DNA of 64,000 nt from NCBI RefSeq assembly GCF_000182925.2, contig NC_026506.1, positions 2,294,001 to 2,358,000 of the forward strand, in the 5' to 3' direction. The notes beneath the pieces are model-generated. The model had not been told where the DNA came from, did not search any database, and saw only the letters and a program-made list of their open reading frames with translations. Positions 11,859 through 21,920 of this stretch are shown piece after piece (the stretch's first letter is position 1; the number at the start of each line of letters is the position of its first letter). The stretch is from Neurospora crassa OR74A (Eukaryota; Ascomycota; Sordariomycetes; Sordariales; Sordariaceae). Position numbers and translations under genes: made by a program.

Positions 11859-14217
11859 ATGCCGCGCTGCCAAGCCACAAGGGCAGGGAAGATTTACTTT
11901 AGCAACCACCCGTCGTTAGTGCCACTCATTGACTCCATTTCCCGCGCAGCCGTTTCGATTTTACTTTTTTTTCTGCTGGCCCTTCGTCTTGGCACTGGCA
12001 GCCCCGATTCCACCGATTTATTTTTCGACCGTGCCCACCACAACCTATCCAACTATCCACCCACACACGGCCACACGCACGTCCAGGACTCCCGGGCGGT
12101 CAAGCGACTTTTGCGACACGGCGCTCCATCATCCATTGTCTCTTTAACATCGATTACATTCCACCGTACGTCAAATTTTCCCAGCGGCTCGATTTTTTTT
12201 TCTGCGAGTTGTTTTGCCCCCGCGACGCATTTTTCTCGCACCTCCAAACCCGCGCGCTCATTCCACGTCACCCTGTTTAGGCGGTTCGTCGTGTTGCATT
12301 GAAACGCGGTGCTTCGTACTCCATCGTGACGGAAGACACACGGATCTCACGAATATCAAAGTGCCAAAGAGGTACGTGCTTCTCATTTGCACTCATGTCA
12401 ACAAAGTGGTCCGAGCATCGTCAAGTCCGCAGTAGCACCTTTCACCTACCCCCGTCGCCCTGTTACCACTACGGACTACTAGTAGTGGGAGTTGCCCAGC
12501 GCGGTACAAGACGTGCTGCTTCGGCTTCAGCTTCAAGTTCCTTGAACGAACAAATCACCCGAGCGACTTCGATCTTTTTTTTTTTGCCCATCCCTATTCC
12601 TCGACCCTCCAATTGCACCACCGGTGGCCAACGCGCGTTTGTATCTTCTCGTCCCGGAGCTGGCTGTTTGCATTACTTTCGCAGCTTTTAGCAGGTCTCG
12701 CTGCACTGTCTCGGTGTCTGCCTATCGGCTCATCGGACATCGATATTTAAACACACGCTTTTTGGTCAGCGCGCTTGCCTTTCACTACCTGCATCGCCCT
12801 CTTTGTCATTCTCTCCGTTGCCCCTAAAAAGATACATCTATCTTGTGGCAGTTCCCAAACCACCCTGCGGTGCTTACTCGACTATTACTATCGCTCGTCT
12901 TTTCAGCACCGATAGATACAACTCTTGCCATTTTTCGATTGTGCCGCTTTCCGTCCAACCTGATCGGAACCCCAATAGCTAACTTGCATTTCCTCCCTAG
13001 CTCCCAGGAGCTGTCACTGGTCCACACTACGACAATCGACAATCCCCAGAACGGTCCGAAGGCCACACAGTATCGTGCACGTACTTTGTCGGTTCGAGTT
13101 ATCAATAACACGACGCAGCTACCACGTGCGAACGACCAGCGATTGTTTAAGCGCAGGACATAAAGCTCGAGCTGTCAGTACAACCGTCGGTGCTCAGCAA
13201 CAGTTGTTTTGTCGGTCGTTTTGAGCTCGCAAAGCTAAGGCCTTCGCATAAGTCTTCTCTTTGAGCGGCAAGAGACAGGTCACTTCGAACTTATCATTAG
13301 AAGCTCGTCTACTACGATTTGCTCGGGCCATTTGTTTGGCGGTTCATCCTGCATCGCGACATCGGCGTTTCCGTCCTTTCGCAAAGAGCCCAGCCTATAC
13401 CCGTAGCTAACGGAGAAAGCGGAGCGTCTGTGACCCACTTGCCTTATCAACTGACGGACCCGGAAATTTCGGTCACGATCTCTTGAGATTTTCTTCACGC
13501 TCGTAGAACGAACGGGCTGTGCGGCGAATCTCGAAATTCGATCAGCAATCGGGATACTGCGACGGTGCAACGACTAGATTGACGTCGTCATATTTGGGTA
13601 TTGATCGGTGGTCAGGGCGTCCCGCGTGTAAAGGACCCTGGTTTGCATCGCACTTGAACCGTGCACGATTCACCTCATCGAACCTTCAACGACAAGCCAT
13701 ATTCGGTTTCAAGAATCGGCCTTAGATATCAAGCCCAATAAGACGAGACAGCCAGTATACTTCTGCGGTCTTCTTCTAAAGCTTCTGGCTTACTCCCGAG
13801 GTAAGAATTCTCATGTTCGTCTCTCGTTATTTGCCATATTTCCTTTCCCTCCTCATCGTTCAAGTCCCGGCAGGTGCCGAAAGAAATGTTGTATTTCATG
13901 CTTCCAGGGCCACCTGGAGACGTGTGCAGGGTCCACGGCTTGCCAAGTCCCAATCAACTGTTTTGGCATCTCCTTGAGCATTTAGATCCATTTTATAGAG
14001 CTTGCTCACCGCTCAAGTCACCATCGACCGCCTGCTGACCACTCGCTATAGCTCGTATCTATATCAGGGACAGCACTTGATTATCCTGCAGTTGTCTGCC
14101 ATACGAAAGATCAGGGTCTAAACTTGCCATACAGCTGTGCGGAGGTTTACCTTGACAGACAAAGAATACCCTGCACATTCCTTGGAACGATACTCTCGGG
14201 ATTAGTCGACATTCAAA
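11859..14217 (+). promoter_or_regulatory. Probable long 5' leader and promoter of the C2H2 factor
   Basis: From about 11900 the plus strand becomes pyrimidine-rich (runs of C and T, many short ATG-initiated frames), as is typical of fungal 5' untranslated leaders. Several upstream ATGs, such as the frame at 11859-12302, would act as uORFs if this stretch is transcribed. A possible leader intron donor (GTAAGA) lies near 13801, and an acceptor-like CTTGACAG lies about 60 nt before the start codon. Transcription start and splicing are inference. Confidence 0.4.
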
Positions 14218-15881
14218 ATGTCAGAACCGGAATCTGCTACCGCCGCTATGGGAATCGGTAGCGTACTCAACACTAAGGGCGCCCAGGCTAGTGCCGCTCT
14301 AGCACAGGCGGCTCAGGCTGCTCAGATCGCGCAACCGACACAGCAGCTTGAACAATCTGCTCCTGTTCCCCAACTAGCTACACCTGAACAGCAACCCTCG
14401 CAACCGCTCACACAACAGCAACCTATGGAGCGTGCCAGCTCGCCGCACGCTTCCGTGAAATTCGAACCCAGCATGTCCTACCCTTCGCCGACCGGTATGG
14501 GGACCGCAATGCCCGTTTCCACTGTTCCTAGCGCACACATGGCCCCGGGTGGACAAATGGCTACCAACCCGCAGATGGTTCCCAACAATCAGATGGCCCC
14601 CAATGCCCAAATGGGCCCCAATCTCCAGATGGCGCCCAATTCACAAATGGCTCCTAATGCTCAGATGGCTCCCAGCGGACAGATGGCTTCTAGTGCTCAA
14701 ATGGCTCCCAATGCTCAAATGGCGCCTGCACCGATGGGCATTCCTGCTATGCCTACTGTACCAGGAGTCCCGTCAAACAACGGAATGGTACCTTCTCTTC
14801 ACCCTTCTTACAAGCCTCAGGTCGAGGGAGGTGCGCCACCAGGACCGCCTCCCAAGGCCTACGCGTGTTCCACCTGCGCCAAGGCTTTTGCACGGAGAAG
14901 TGATCTTGCTCGTCACGGTAAGTAACCATCAGTTTTTCCCTTTGTCATAACTCTGCTAACTATTCTGCAGAGCGAATTCATAGCGGTATTCGTCCTCACG
15001 TGTGCGATTATCCCGGCTGCGGGAAACAGTTCATCCAACGATCAGCCCTCACCGTCCACCAGCGCGTGCACACTGGAGAGAAGCCCCACCAATGCGAGAG
15101 GTGCGGCAAGGTAAGATACTTAAGTCTCAAAGGCCACAGCGAGACAAACATACTAACGGCGCCACAGCCCTTCAGCGACAGCAGTTCTCTTGCGCGTCAT
15201 CGTAGGATCCATTCCGGAAAGCGTCCTTACAAGTGCCCGTACATGGATTGCCAGAAAACGTTCACCCGCCGGACGACACTGACGAGGCACCAGAATCACC
15301 ATACTGGCACTGTTGAGGAATCTGCAAAGGCTACGGCAGAAGCTCTTGCCAGGGGAACGTTGGCACGGACTAAGGAGCGATCGGAGAGCGAGCAGATCTC
15401 CAATCAAGCGACACCCATGACCACTCCCTCACCGGCACAGCGGCCCTTGTCCTTGTCACCAAGTGCGGGATTGGCCAACATGGAGATGCAGTATCTGCAA
15501 ACCAATACACTCCCGGCGCATCTTCGTGGGGACGTTCACGTTTCCAATGCACCAACGACCTCGCCCGGTTACAGCAACGGACTGACCCGACCCACGTCGC
15601 ACCCTACCGGGTATGTTCCTCCCGCAACAATGGAGCCAACCGTTGAAACTCAGCAAGGATCCGGGAGTGCGGCCGGCAGTCCTCAGATTGGAAGTGCAGG
15701 TTGGGCGTCTCCTGGGGGTGTCGGATCTCCAGCTCAAAGCCCCAGCGGTAACGGCTATGTCTATCCGGATCCAGAACCTTTTCCTGGCGCCAGTGCCGGT
15801 CAGATGTTCTACGACAGCGCGGTTGGGACTGGGAGACGTCTCGGGAGCGGGGAGCCACAGAACCCTTCCTATCATACTTAG
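14218..15881 (+). CDS. Four-finger C2H2 zinc-finger transcription factor
   Basis: Nuclear DNA-binding regulator, 517 residues from exons 14218-14917, 14971-15110 and 15168-15881. Four fingers follow one another at about residues 217-330: CSTCAKAFARRSDLARHERIH, CDYPGCGKQF..HQRVH, CERCGKPFSDSSSLARHRRIH and CPYMDCQKTF..HQNHH. They are joined by TGEKP-type linkers (SGIRPH, TGEKPH, SGKRPY). The second intron (57 nt) is a multiple of three and free of stops, but removing it restores the finger-3 spacing (CGK then PFSD), so it is spliced. The N-terminal half holds an Ala/Gln-rich segment and about eleven tandem QMAPN-like pentapeptides (DNA about 14550-14730). The C-terminus is Ser/Pro/Gly-rich. The start ATG has an AAA context. 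Target genes are unknown; other fungal C2H2 regulators of development or stress share the design. Confidence 0.9.
14553..14733 (+). repeat. In-frame 15-nt tandem repeat encoding QMAPN pentapeptides
   Basis: About eleven imperfect 15-nt units, coding for variants of Q-M-A-P-N (QMATN, QMVPN, QMGPN, QMASS and so on). Third-codon positions differ between units, so selection on the peptide is likely; unit number may vary between strains. Confidence 0.75.
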
Positions 15882-17344
15882 TGCCATTTGATTGAAGGAT
15901 CGTGGCCCGGACTCCCTTGTCGGTTCCCAGGATCAGAGCACCTATAGTAACAGCTTAGTCTGTTTTGATCCAGTACCCTAGCTAGCCGGTATCGAGCAAT
16001 GTCCTGCCAGATCGCGGTTAGGCGAAAAGCGTGGAACGGCAGAATCCGTGTTATAATAGGAGGGGTTGGAGTATTGGTTGGAACTTGAGTTTCAACCTGT
16101 ATCTCTGAATTGGGGGAGCCTTTGAGGGTATGGAAACCAAATTTTTCCATGGCTCAGAGGAGAGAACCTTCCAACAAGATTTCCACCTTTGTTTTATCTC
16201 CCTGGTGTTTTCTGTTAATCCATATCTCGAAAAGAACGATAGGTTTTGCATGATGGTAGGCTCGACAGGAAAAAGCGGGTATCATTAAGTTTTCTTTCTC
16301 CTTGACAAATAAACACGGTCTGGACCGGAGTGGACTATTCTAATGACGCCGATGGCGAAAAATGGCAGCGCCTCTTCTCTTCCGCTTTTCTGTTCTGTCC
16401 CTCTTCTCTCTATTGGCTTGCAGCACATCCCTAGCCGGTCAATTCACGCCACATTGCGCCTGCAAATCCTTGCATTAACCATTTTGAATCGACTTTCTGT
16501 TACAACTGGACAAGGGAAACAACGTTTTTTCATACCGTCGGGGAATGGTGTTGTATCAGGTTCATTGCGGGTCAGTCCTGGGCTCTGGGTCATTTCAGCA
16601 GCATGGTTCGGTGTGGGTTCTTCTGGAATTTTCTTTTTTTCTTTTTGTTTTGCCCTGGTTTCGTGAACTCAGGACAGCAGATTGCTGCTCTAGTCTGGTT
16701 CCAATCAATCTTTTTGGCCTTTTCGCAACCCTTCGTTGGGTTCGGAAATAGGGCAATTGGCAAGGTCTTTGGTCATTGGTGTTCAAGGCAATTTGGTTCT
16801 TTAGATCTATCTCGACCTTGTCGTCACCCTCCTTCTGAGTGATCAGTTCAGAGTGAAACATGTCAGGGTGTTATATGGGCGCTAGAGAAAGCAGCGTAGC
16901 AATTATAGATTTTGCATCTTGCGGCCATTGCATCTTTTTCCATCATTTTACCCGGATCTTCTGGTTATGGAATTGTACGTTGCGAGGCCGCAAAGCGACT
17001 GATGGTACTTGGTGAAATGAGAGCGCATACGTATTCGGTACGAGTATTTGTACATTGAATGCACTTTTTTTCGATTCTGTACATGGCGTGCTTCTGACTT
17101 GGATGAGGATGAGAAGGGGCACTCGTGCGTTGTCCAACACTCACAACAAGAGGATAAAGCTCCGGACAGACAGTGCAAATTCCGCTGGTAAAGGCGAACT
17201 ATTGCGTCTTGTAGCGGGGCGGCCGCAAGAGTAAACCGAACACCAAAGGTCCCATATCGCTCCCCTTGGCAAGGAGAATGCTGTGGAAAATCCGTGATAT
17301 GCCTTGTAACCAGTGGAAGCGCACTGGGCGAATCTTTGATGCAG
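15882..17344. other. Intergenic region downstream of the C2H2 gene
   Basis: Contains the 3' untranslated region of the C2H2 gene and then T-rich non-coding sequence. No frame with family resemblance, no RNA gene and no clear repeat until the first foldback element at 17345. Confidence 0.5.
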
Positions 17345-17534
17345 TACCGTATTGACTCGGGGCACTGAGTTTTAGGTTCCAAGGTCTGACTGGCAGAATC
17401 TATGTGTTAGTTGCCTTAGGGTTTGGGTTTTGGTAGAGAATTCGAGCATATGCAATACTAGAGGTGCCTCAAATGTACAGATTATGCTTGATTTCCAGGG
17501 AACCTAAAACCCAGTGCCCCGAGTCAATACGGTA
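17345..17534. mobile_element. MITE-like foldback element, short copy A
   Basis: Inverted arms at 17345-17381 and 17499-17534 match almost perfectly when one is reverse-complemented: TACCGTATTGACTCGGGGC, then a CACTGAG/CACTGGG variant, then TTTTAGGTTCC. TA dinucleotides bound both ends. The interior of about 117 nt does not match copies B and C, so this is a shorter or internally rearranged relative. No coding capacity. Family assignment rests on the shared terminal sequence. Confidence 0.75.
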
Positions 17535-17621
17535 GACGTGTTTAATTTTGCTCAAATGGTGTACACATGTAAGAAAGATGAGCAAACGCAATGCGCCCAA
17601 GAGTGCCCCGAAGGTGTGATG

Positions 17622-17940
17622 TACCGCAAAGACTCGGGGCATGGGGTTTTAGGTTCCCTGGATATCAGGCGTAATATGTAAGTATACTGCCCGAATATGT
17701 GCATTTCATGTTCGCAAATAATAATTGGGGAGACGTATTGCCACCCGGGAGCACTGTAAATTCGATCTTTCCATCTTCCCACCTTTTCCTACCTATCTTT
17801 TTATGAGCGCTGAAGGGTGGAGATATTGAAAATCACCGTCTTGCATACAATTTCTGGTGGGCATGAATGTTGTAGTATGCTTCCAGATCATGTCTGATTT
17901 CCAGGGAACCTAAAACCCTATGCCCCAAGTCTTTGCGGTA
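17622..17940. mobile_element. MITE-like foldback element, copy B (319 bp)
   Basis: Terminal inverted repeats of about 47 nt, at 17622-17670 and 17893-17940, start TACCGCAAAGACTCGGGGC on the left and, read in reverse, TACCGCAAAGACTTGGGGC on the right. Both run on into GGGTTTTAGGTTCCCTGGA and an ATCA word. The interior aligns with copy C (shared AGCACTGTAAATTCGAT, CCTTTTCCTACCTAT and TTGTAGTATGCTT words). TA borders on both sides fit a Tc1/mariner-type TA target duplication. No open frame for a transposase. Confidence 0.85.
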
Positions 17941-18472
17941 TCTCGATGATGAGTGGGTGTTCGGTTTATTTTTACGACCGCTCCGGCAGATAGCGGGCAG
18001 ATAGCTGGCATTGACCGGCCTCAATGATTTCGTTTTTGATTTATCGACATCATAGGTAGTTACCTTTTTGTGCGTTTTGTGCGGGCCTGTCGAGTGTCGG
18101 ACGGATATTATTAGTGGCCCCTGCGAATTCGTACGGGGTTTCTCGCACTATCACGGCCATAAGCTCTACACCCAGGCCGTCAAACCTCAAGGTCCCAATG
18201 GGACACTCGACGACAACCGGAAACTCCATTGACCAAAGCTCGTATCAACTGTATGGCTCATTTGATTGACCGTTGTTAGTTATATAAGCGTGCCTTCTGC
18301 ATCAGTTACGAGTTGCTAATTTGGCATTTTTGGGGAGTGGCGAGCACGTCTTCTCAGTTCGGGAAAGTTCAACCCGAGGCTCGCCTTAGGGTATCTCGTT
18401 CCTTCCCTTTGGCACAGTCACAATCTGGTGTTGCATTTATACAGTGTGGACAATTTTCACTGCCCGAAAAGC

Positions 18473-18791
18473 TATCGTATTTTCTCGGGGCATCCATCTT
18501 TATGTTCCCAAGAAATCAGACATAAATCCACGTACATATGCCCAATTCTGTGCATTCTATGCCCACCAAAATAAGTGGGGGAGTTGTGTTGCCACCCCGG
18601 AGCACTGTAAATTCGATTTATTTGGAGCTCTGCCTTTTCCTACCTATTTCTTCAAGGGAGCTGGAGGGTGGAGACATTGAGAATCACGGTCTTGCATAGA
18701 AATTTTCGTGGGCATAGATATTGTAGTATGCTTATATAGTATACCTGATTTCCTGGGAACCTAAAGATGGATGCCCCGAGAAAATACGGTA
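18473..18791. mobile_element. MITE-like foldback element, copy C (319 bp)
   Basis: Same length as copy B. Inverted arms at about 18473-18521 and 18743-18791 share TTTTCTCGGGGCATCCATC followed by TT(A)GGTTCCCAGGAAATCAG. A second, inner inverted pair (CTATGCCCACCAAAAT and its complement near the right end) extends the possible hairpin. Interior words are shared with copy B in the same order. TA borders are present. Non-autonomous, with no coding capacity. Confidence 0.85.
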
Positions 18792-20856
18792 GGTAGGTAC
18801 GGTTGAGAAAACCCAGTTTTGGTAGCTGTAAGATGCAGTCTTGCAACTGAGCGAAATTGCACTTGTTGCGTCGGGTGGATTTCTGTAAATAAAATCTGCA
18901 AGTCGCCCGGCGCTACCTCTACACCACCGCAATTCCATGCAAGGCATCAATATATTTGACCAATGTGCAAACAATCGATGTGTTGCAGTAAACCGTCCAG
19001 CCAAGTTTCGTGGTGAGATACAAATAGAAGTACGTACAATTTCGTCATTTGGGACACCTGGAATAATGTGGTATTCCCATGGCAGGTCAGATTAGGGAGG
19101 TTGAACGCGACTGTTAATTTGTGAAGCTAGAATAATGGTTGTACCACATACCCAATTTTGACGGAAAAGAAGAGAAATTCCTCCTTCGTCTGCGTGACTG
19201 ACATAAACAACTCGCTCGGGCTGGCGTCCCTAACAACTACATAATCACTCGTGGGCGAACTCGTTCGTTGAGTTGTCAAGAAGTCGTCGGCTAAGACACT
19301 GTGGTCGTTTTCTTGTCAGCTTGTGATCACTATTATGAGCGTCTGGGTGCATGAACCGGAGTCTTGATGTTACCATTCAGTGAGAGACAATCAGCGGCTT
19401 AAGGTGCCGTTTCCTGTTTTGGCGTTCATGTATGCCCAGTGGGTGGTCCAGTCGTGGTTGTTATTCAACACGTGCCCCTGTTGTCGCTGTCGGTATTCGT
19501 GATGGCGGCCGTGTTGATGCTGGTGTTGGTAGCCATGTTGCCGTTCATATGCTGTTGCTGTAACGGCAGTGGTGTCTGGAGTGCTAGACTCGTATTGTGG
19601 GACACTGGGATCTGGTCCCAACAATAGCAGAAAAAGAGGCTGCACCCGCCCATCGAGAACAACCCATCCACTAATAATGGGGGTTCTCTGTAGACTAAAA
19701 AGCTGACAAGGCCGTTGAACCGAGAGACCAGGTGAGCGTTGACCGGCACTCTCAATTCGACCTCTAGCACCACGATTCCGATTGCGAGGACGTCTCGGCC
19801 GGAGGGACTGGCAACATAACCAATGAGGTCGGAGGTGGGCTCGAATCTGTTGAAGCCAACACCCAGCCTAGCGAGAACGTGCACGGATACCAGGGAGAAA
19901 TCAAGCCCTGGCGTGATGATGAAGGCCCCCGGTCTGGTAATGGTTGCTTGTCTTCCATTACCAACATTTATCGTTGCCAAAGCCAGCCATACACCCGGAT
20001 TCTGGAGAAAATACTCCCCGTTGTTCATGTTGTTGCTCGAATTGTCGTTCGTCTTGGTTGCATGGGTAATTTCTTGTATGCCGTTCCAGGATGATTTTGT
20101 AAGAATGTGGAGGAGAATCAAAATCTTCCCGTGGTCGCTACTTATAATGGAATGGCCAGGAACAATATAGCTTAGACACACACGGGTCAAGGTCAGAAAC
20201 TTTGAATACCTAACCTCGTTCTTACCTGCAGGGCATTTTTCGGTCTTTTGTGCGGCCTCGAGTTTTCGCTCGCTACATGTAGGCACAGATATGTACGTCT
20301 ACTCTATCTTTTCATGTCCGTCAGTTCCGTCAAGAATAACCTGGAGGAGGAGTGGTGTATGAATTTCGCCGTCTTGTACATAAAACCGGGCAAGTGCCCG
20401 TATATGCTCCTGCATGCGCTCTGTCCCGTACAGATATATGCCCATGTATCTTTTTCCATAGACCATATTCGGAAATGAATCCCGGAGCCAGCCTCATTTA
20501 TCTTGCAGCTAATTTCTTCAAGATTGCATGTCCGGCACATGTTCCGGGTGGGTCTCTCTCTTTCTTTCTTTTTTTTTTTTTTTTTTTTTTTTTTGTCTCG
20601 TGCCGTCATGTGTCTTTTATGTACCCGAATATAAATGCACCATGCTTCACAAGGAGCAAAGGAAATAGATACATGAGTAATTTAAAAAAAACACACAAGA
20701 GTTGTCTCCGGAATTCCTATCATAAGTCTTCGGCTGAGCCATTTCAAGGCCCTGAACCGTCCTTCTTTCTTTCCTGTCATTCACCATCAAACGTAACGAA
20801 CCAACCGCTCATCACTACCTGCATCTTCCTCAACCCAAGTCAGCAACGAAACTAAA
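18792..20856. other. Intergenic region with ambiguous open frames and a poly-T tract
   Basis: The minus strand is open from about 20298 to 19465 and again at 19645-19391, with hydrophobic segments, but no ATG starts the long frame (its apparent start is GTG) and I could not splice a convincing gene. The plus strand is also partly open here (19823-20170). A T run occupies about 20569-20594. The last 200 nt are probably the promoter and leader of the gene at 20857. Confidence 0.4.
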
Positions 20857-21531
20857 ATGTCGGATTCTAACTTGGATGGCAAGCACTATGATGAGCTGCG
20901 GAACCAAATGCGTGATAACGGAGCAAGCATTCCACCCCCTCCCGCTGCTGTCCAGCAGCCCCTAAGACCACCGAACCAAACCGCTATATCGTCCGAGAAC
21001 ACGTTGCACTACGCTATAGTATACCATCCCTTCGAAGATCGGTTCGGACAGCCCCTCGAACCTGACTCACGACGATATCCTGGAGCTCCCACTCCTTTCT
21101 TCACTCCAGCTGCAAAAGGCATTCCAGCTGGCTCTCGACCTGAAGCCAATCCAGCTGCAACTGCAGCTGATTCTCCTGTTGTTTCCCGAGCTGTTGTCCC
21201 GGCTACTACCTCTATTCCAGCTGGCCTCTCTCGGCAGAGCAGAAGGAACAAGTCTCAAAACCCTAGAAGGAGAAGGAAAATGTTGTGGAGACTTTACAGC
21301 TCCTTCACAACTGGAACGTCCGCGGAAACCGAGACCTCGCAACCCCGCTGGGAAGCCTGGGTTCGGGGCCTGAACAATGTGAGACAGATTCTCTGTGTGG
21401 ATGACAACAAAGATCCCCAACAAAACTCAGGGGAGGCGTTCAGGACCCAAGATGAGACGAGCGGGAACTCGAGTGATGAACGGGCTACCAGGAGCTTGTT
21501 GAACCCTGATGAGAGGGAGGAGGAGAAGTAG
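20857..21531 (+). CDS. Hypothetical proline-rich protein (224 aa)
   Basis: Single exon with a good start context (ACTAAAATG). No recognised domain. The N-terminal 130 residues are Pro/Ala-rich and probably disordered, with a short ordered-looking segment HYAIVYHPFEDRFGQPLEPD and three similar IPAGS/IPAGL words. A basic patch (RRNKSQNPRRRRKMLWRLY, about residues 135-155) could be a nuclear or membrane-surface signal. The C-terminus is acidic and polar, ending EREEEK. No signal peptide or transmembrane helix. The call as a gene rests on an intact frame, ATG context and compositional coherence; function is unknown. It converges on the carboxylesterase gene. Confidence 0.6.
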   Translation: MSDSNLDGKHYDELRNQMRDNGASIPPPPAAVQQPLRPPNQTAISSENTLHYAIVYHPFEDRFGQPLEPDSRRYPGAPTPFFTPAAKGIPAGSRPEANPAATAADSPVVSRAVVPATTSIPAGLSRQSRRNKSQNPRRRRKMLWRLYSSFTTGTSAETETSQPRWEAWVRGLNNVRQILCVDDNKDPQQNSGEAFRTQDETSGNSSDERATRSLLNPDEREEEK

Positions 21532-21920
21532 GGCGAGCTGCGCTTTCCTCAGTACAGGTTTTGAGTTATTCAATGAGCCTGTTAAACGCTGGGTGTTTGT
21601 AATTCTCTTAATGTTTTATGTATGAATTATTTGTTATGTATTTTTTCCGGTGAGGGGACTATTTCTGTCTTTGGTCTTTCTCTTAACCGTGGAGGTTCGT
21701 TGTCTTTGTCACTGTGACATTTCATTCTCTACGAATGACACTCGAAGCTCACATTTGTACTTACTGTACCTCAAGCAACAACTCGGAACAGTGATGGGTG
21801 GATTAAACATTAAGTACATCTTGGAATACTGTGCAACCTTATGTCACACAGTAGACCACTTCGTATACGACCCCATCATTCAACTTTTTGCTCAAAGCTT
21901 TCCCTTGCTTCATCATCATC
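21532..21920. other. Convergent 3' intergenic region
   Basis: About 390 nt between two gene ends facing each other; AT-rich 3' untranslated sequence, nothing else seen. Confidence 0.6.
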
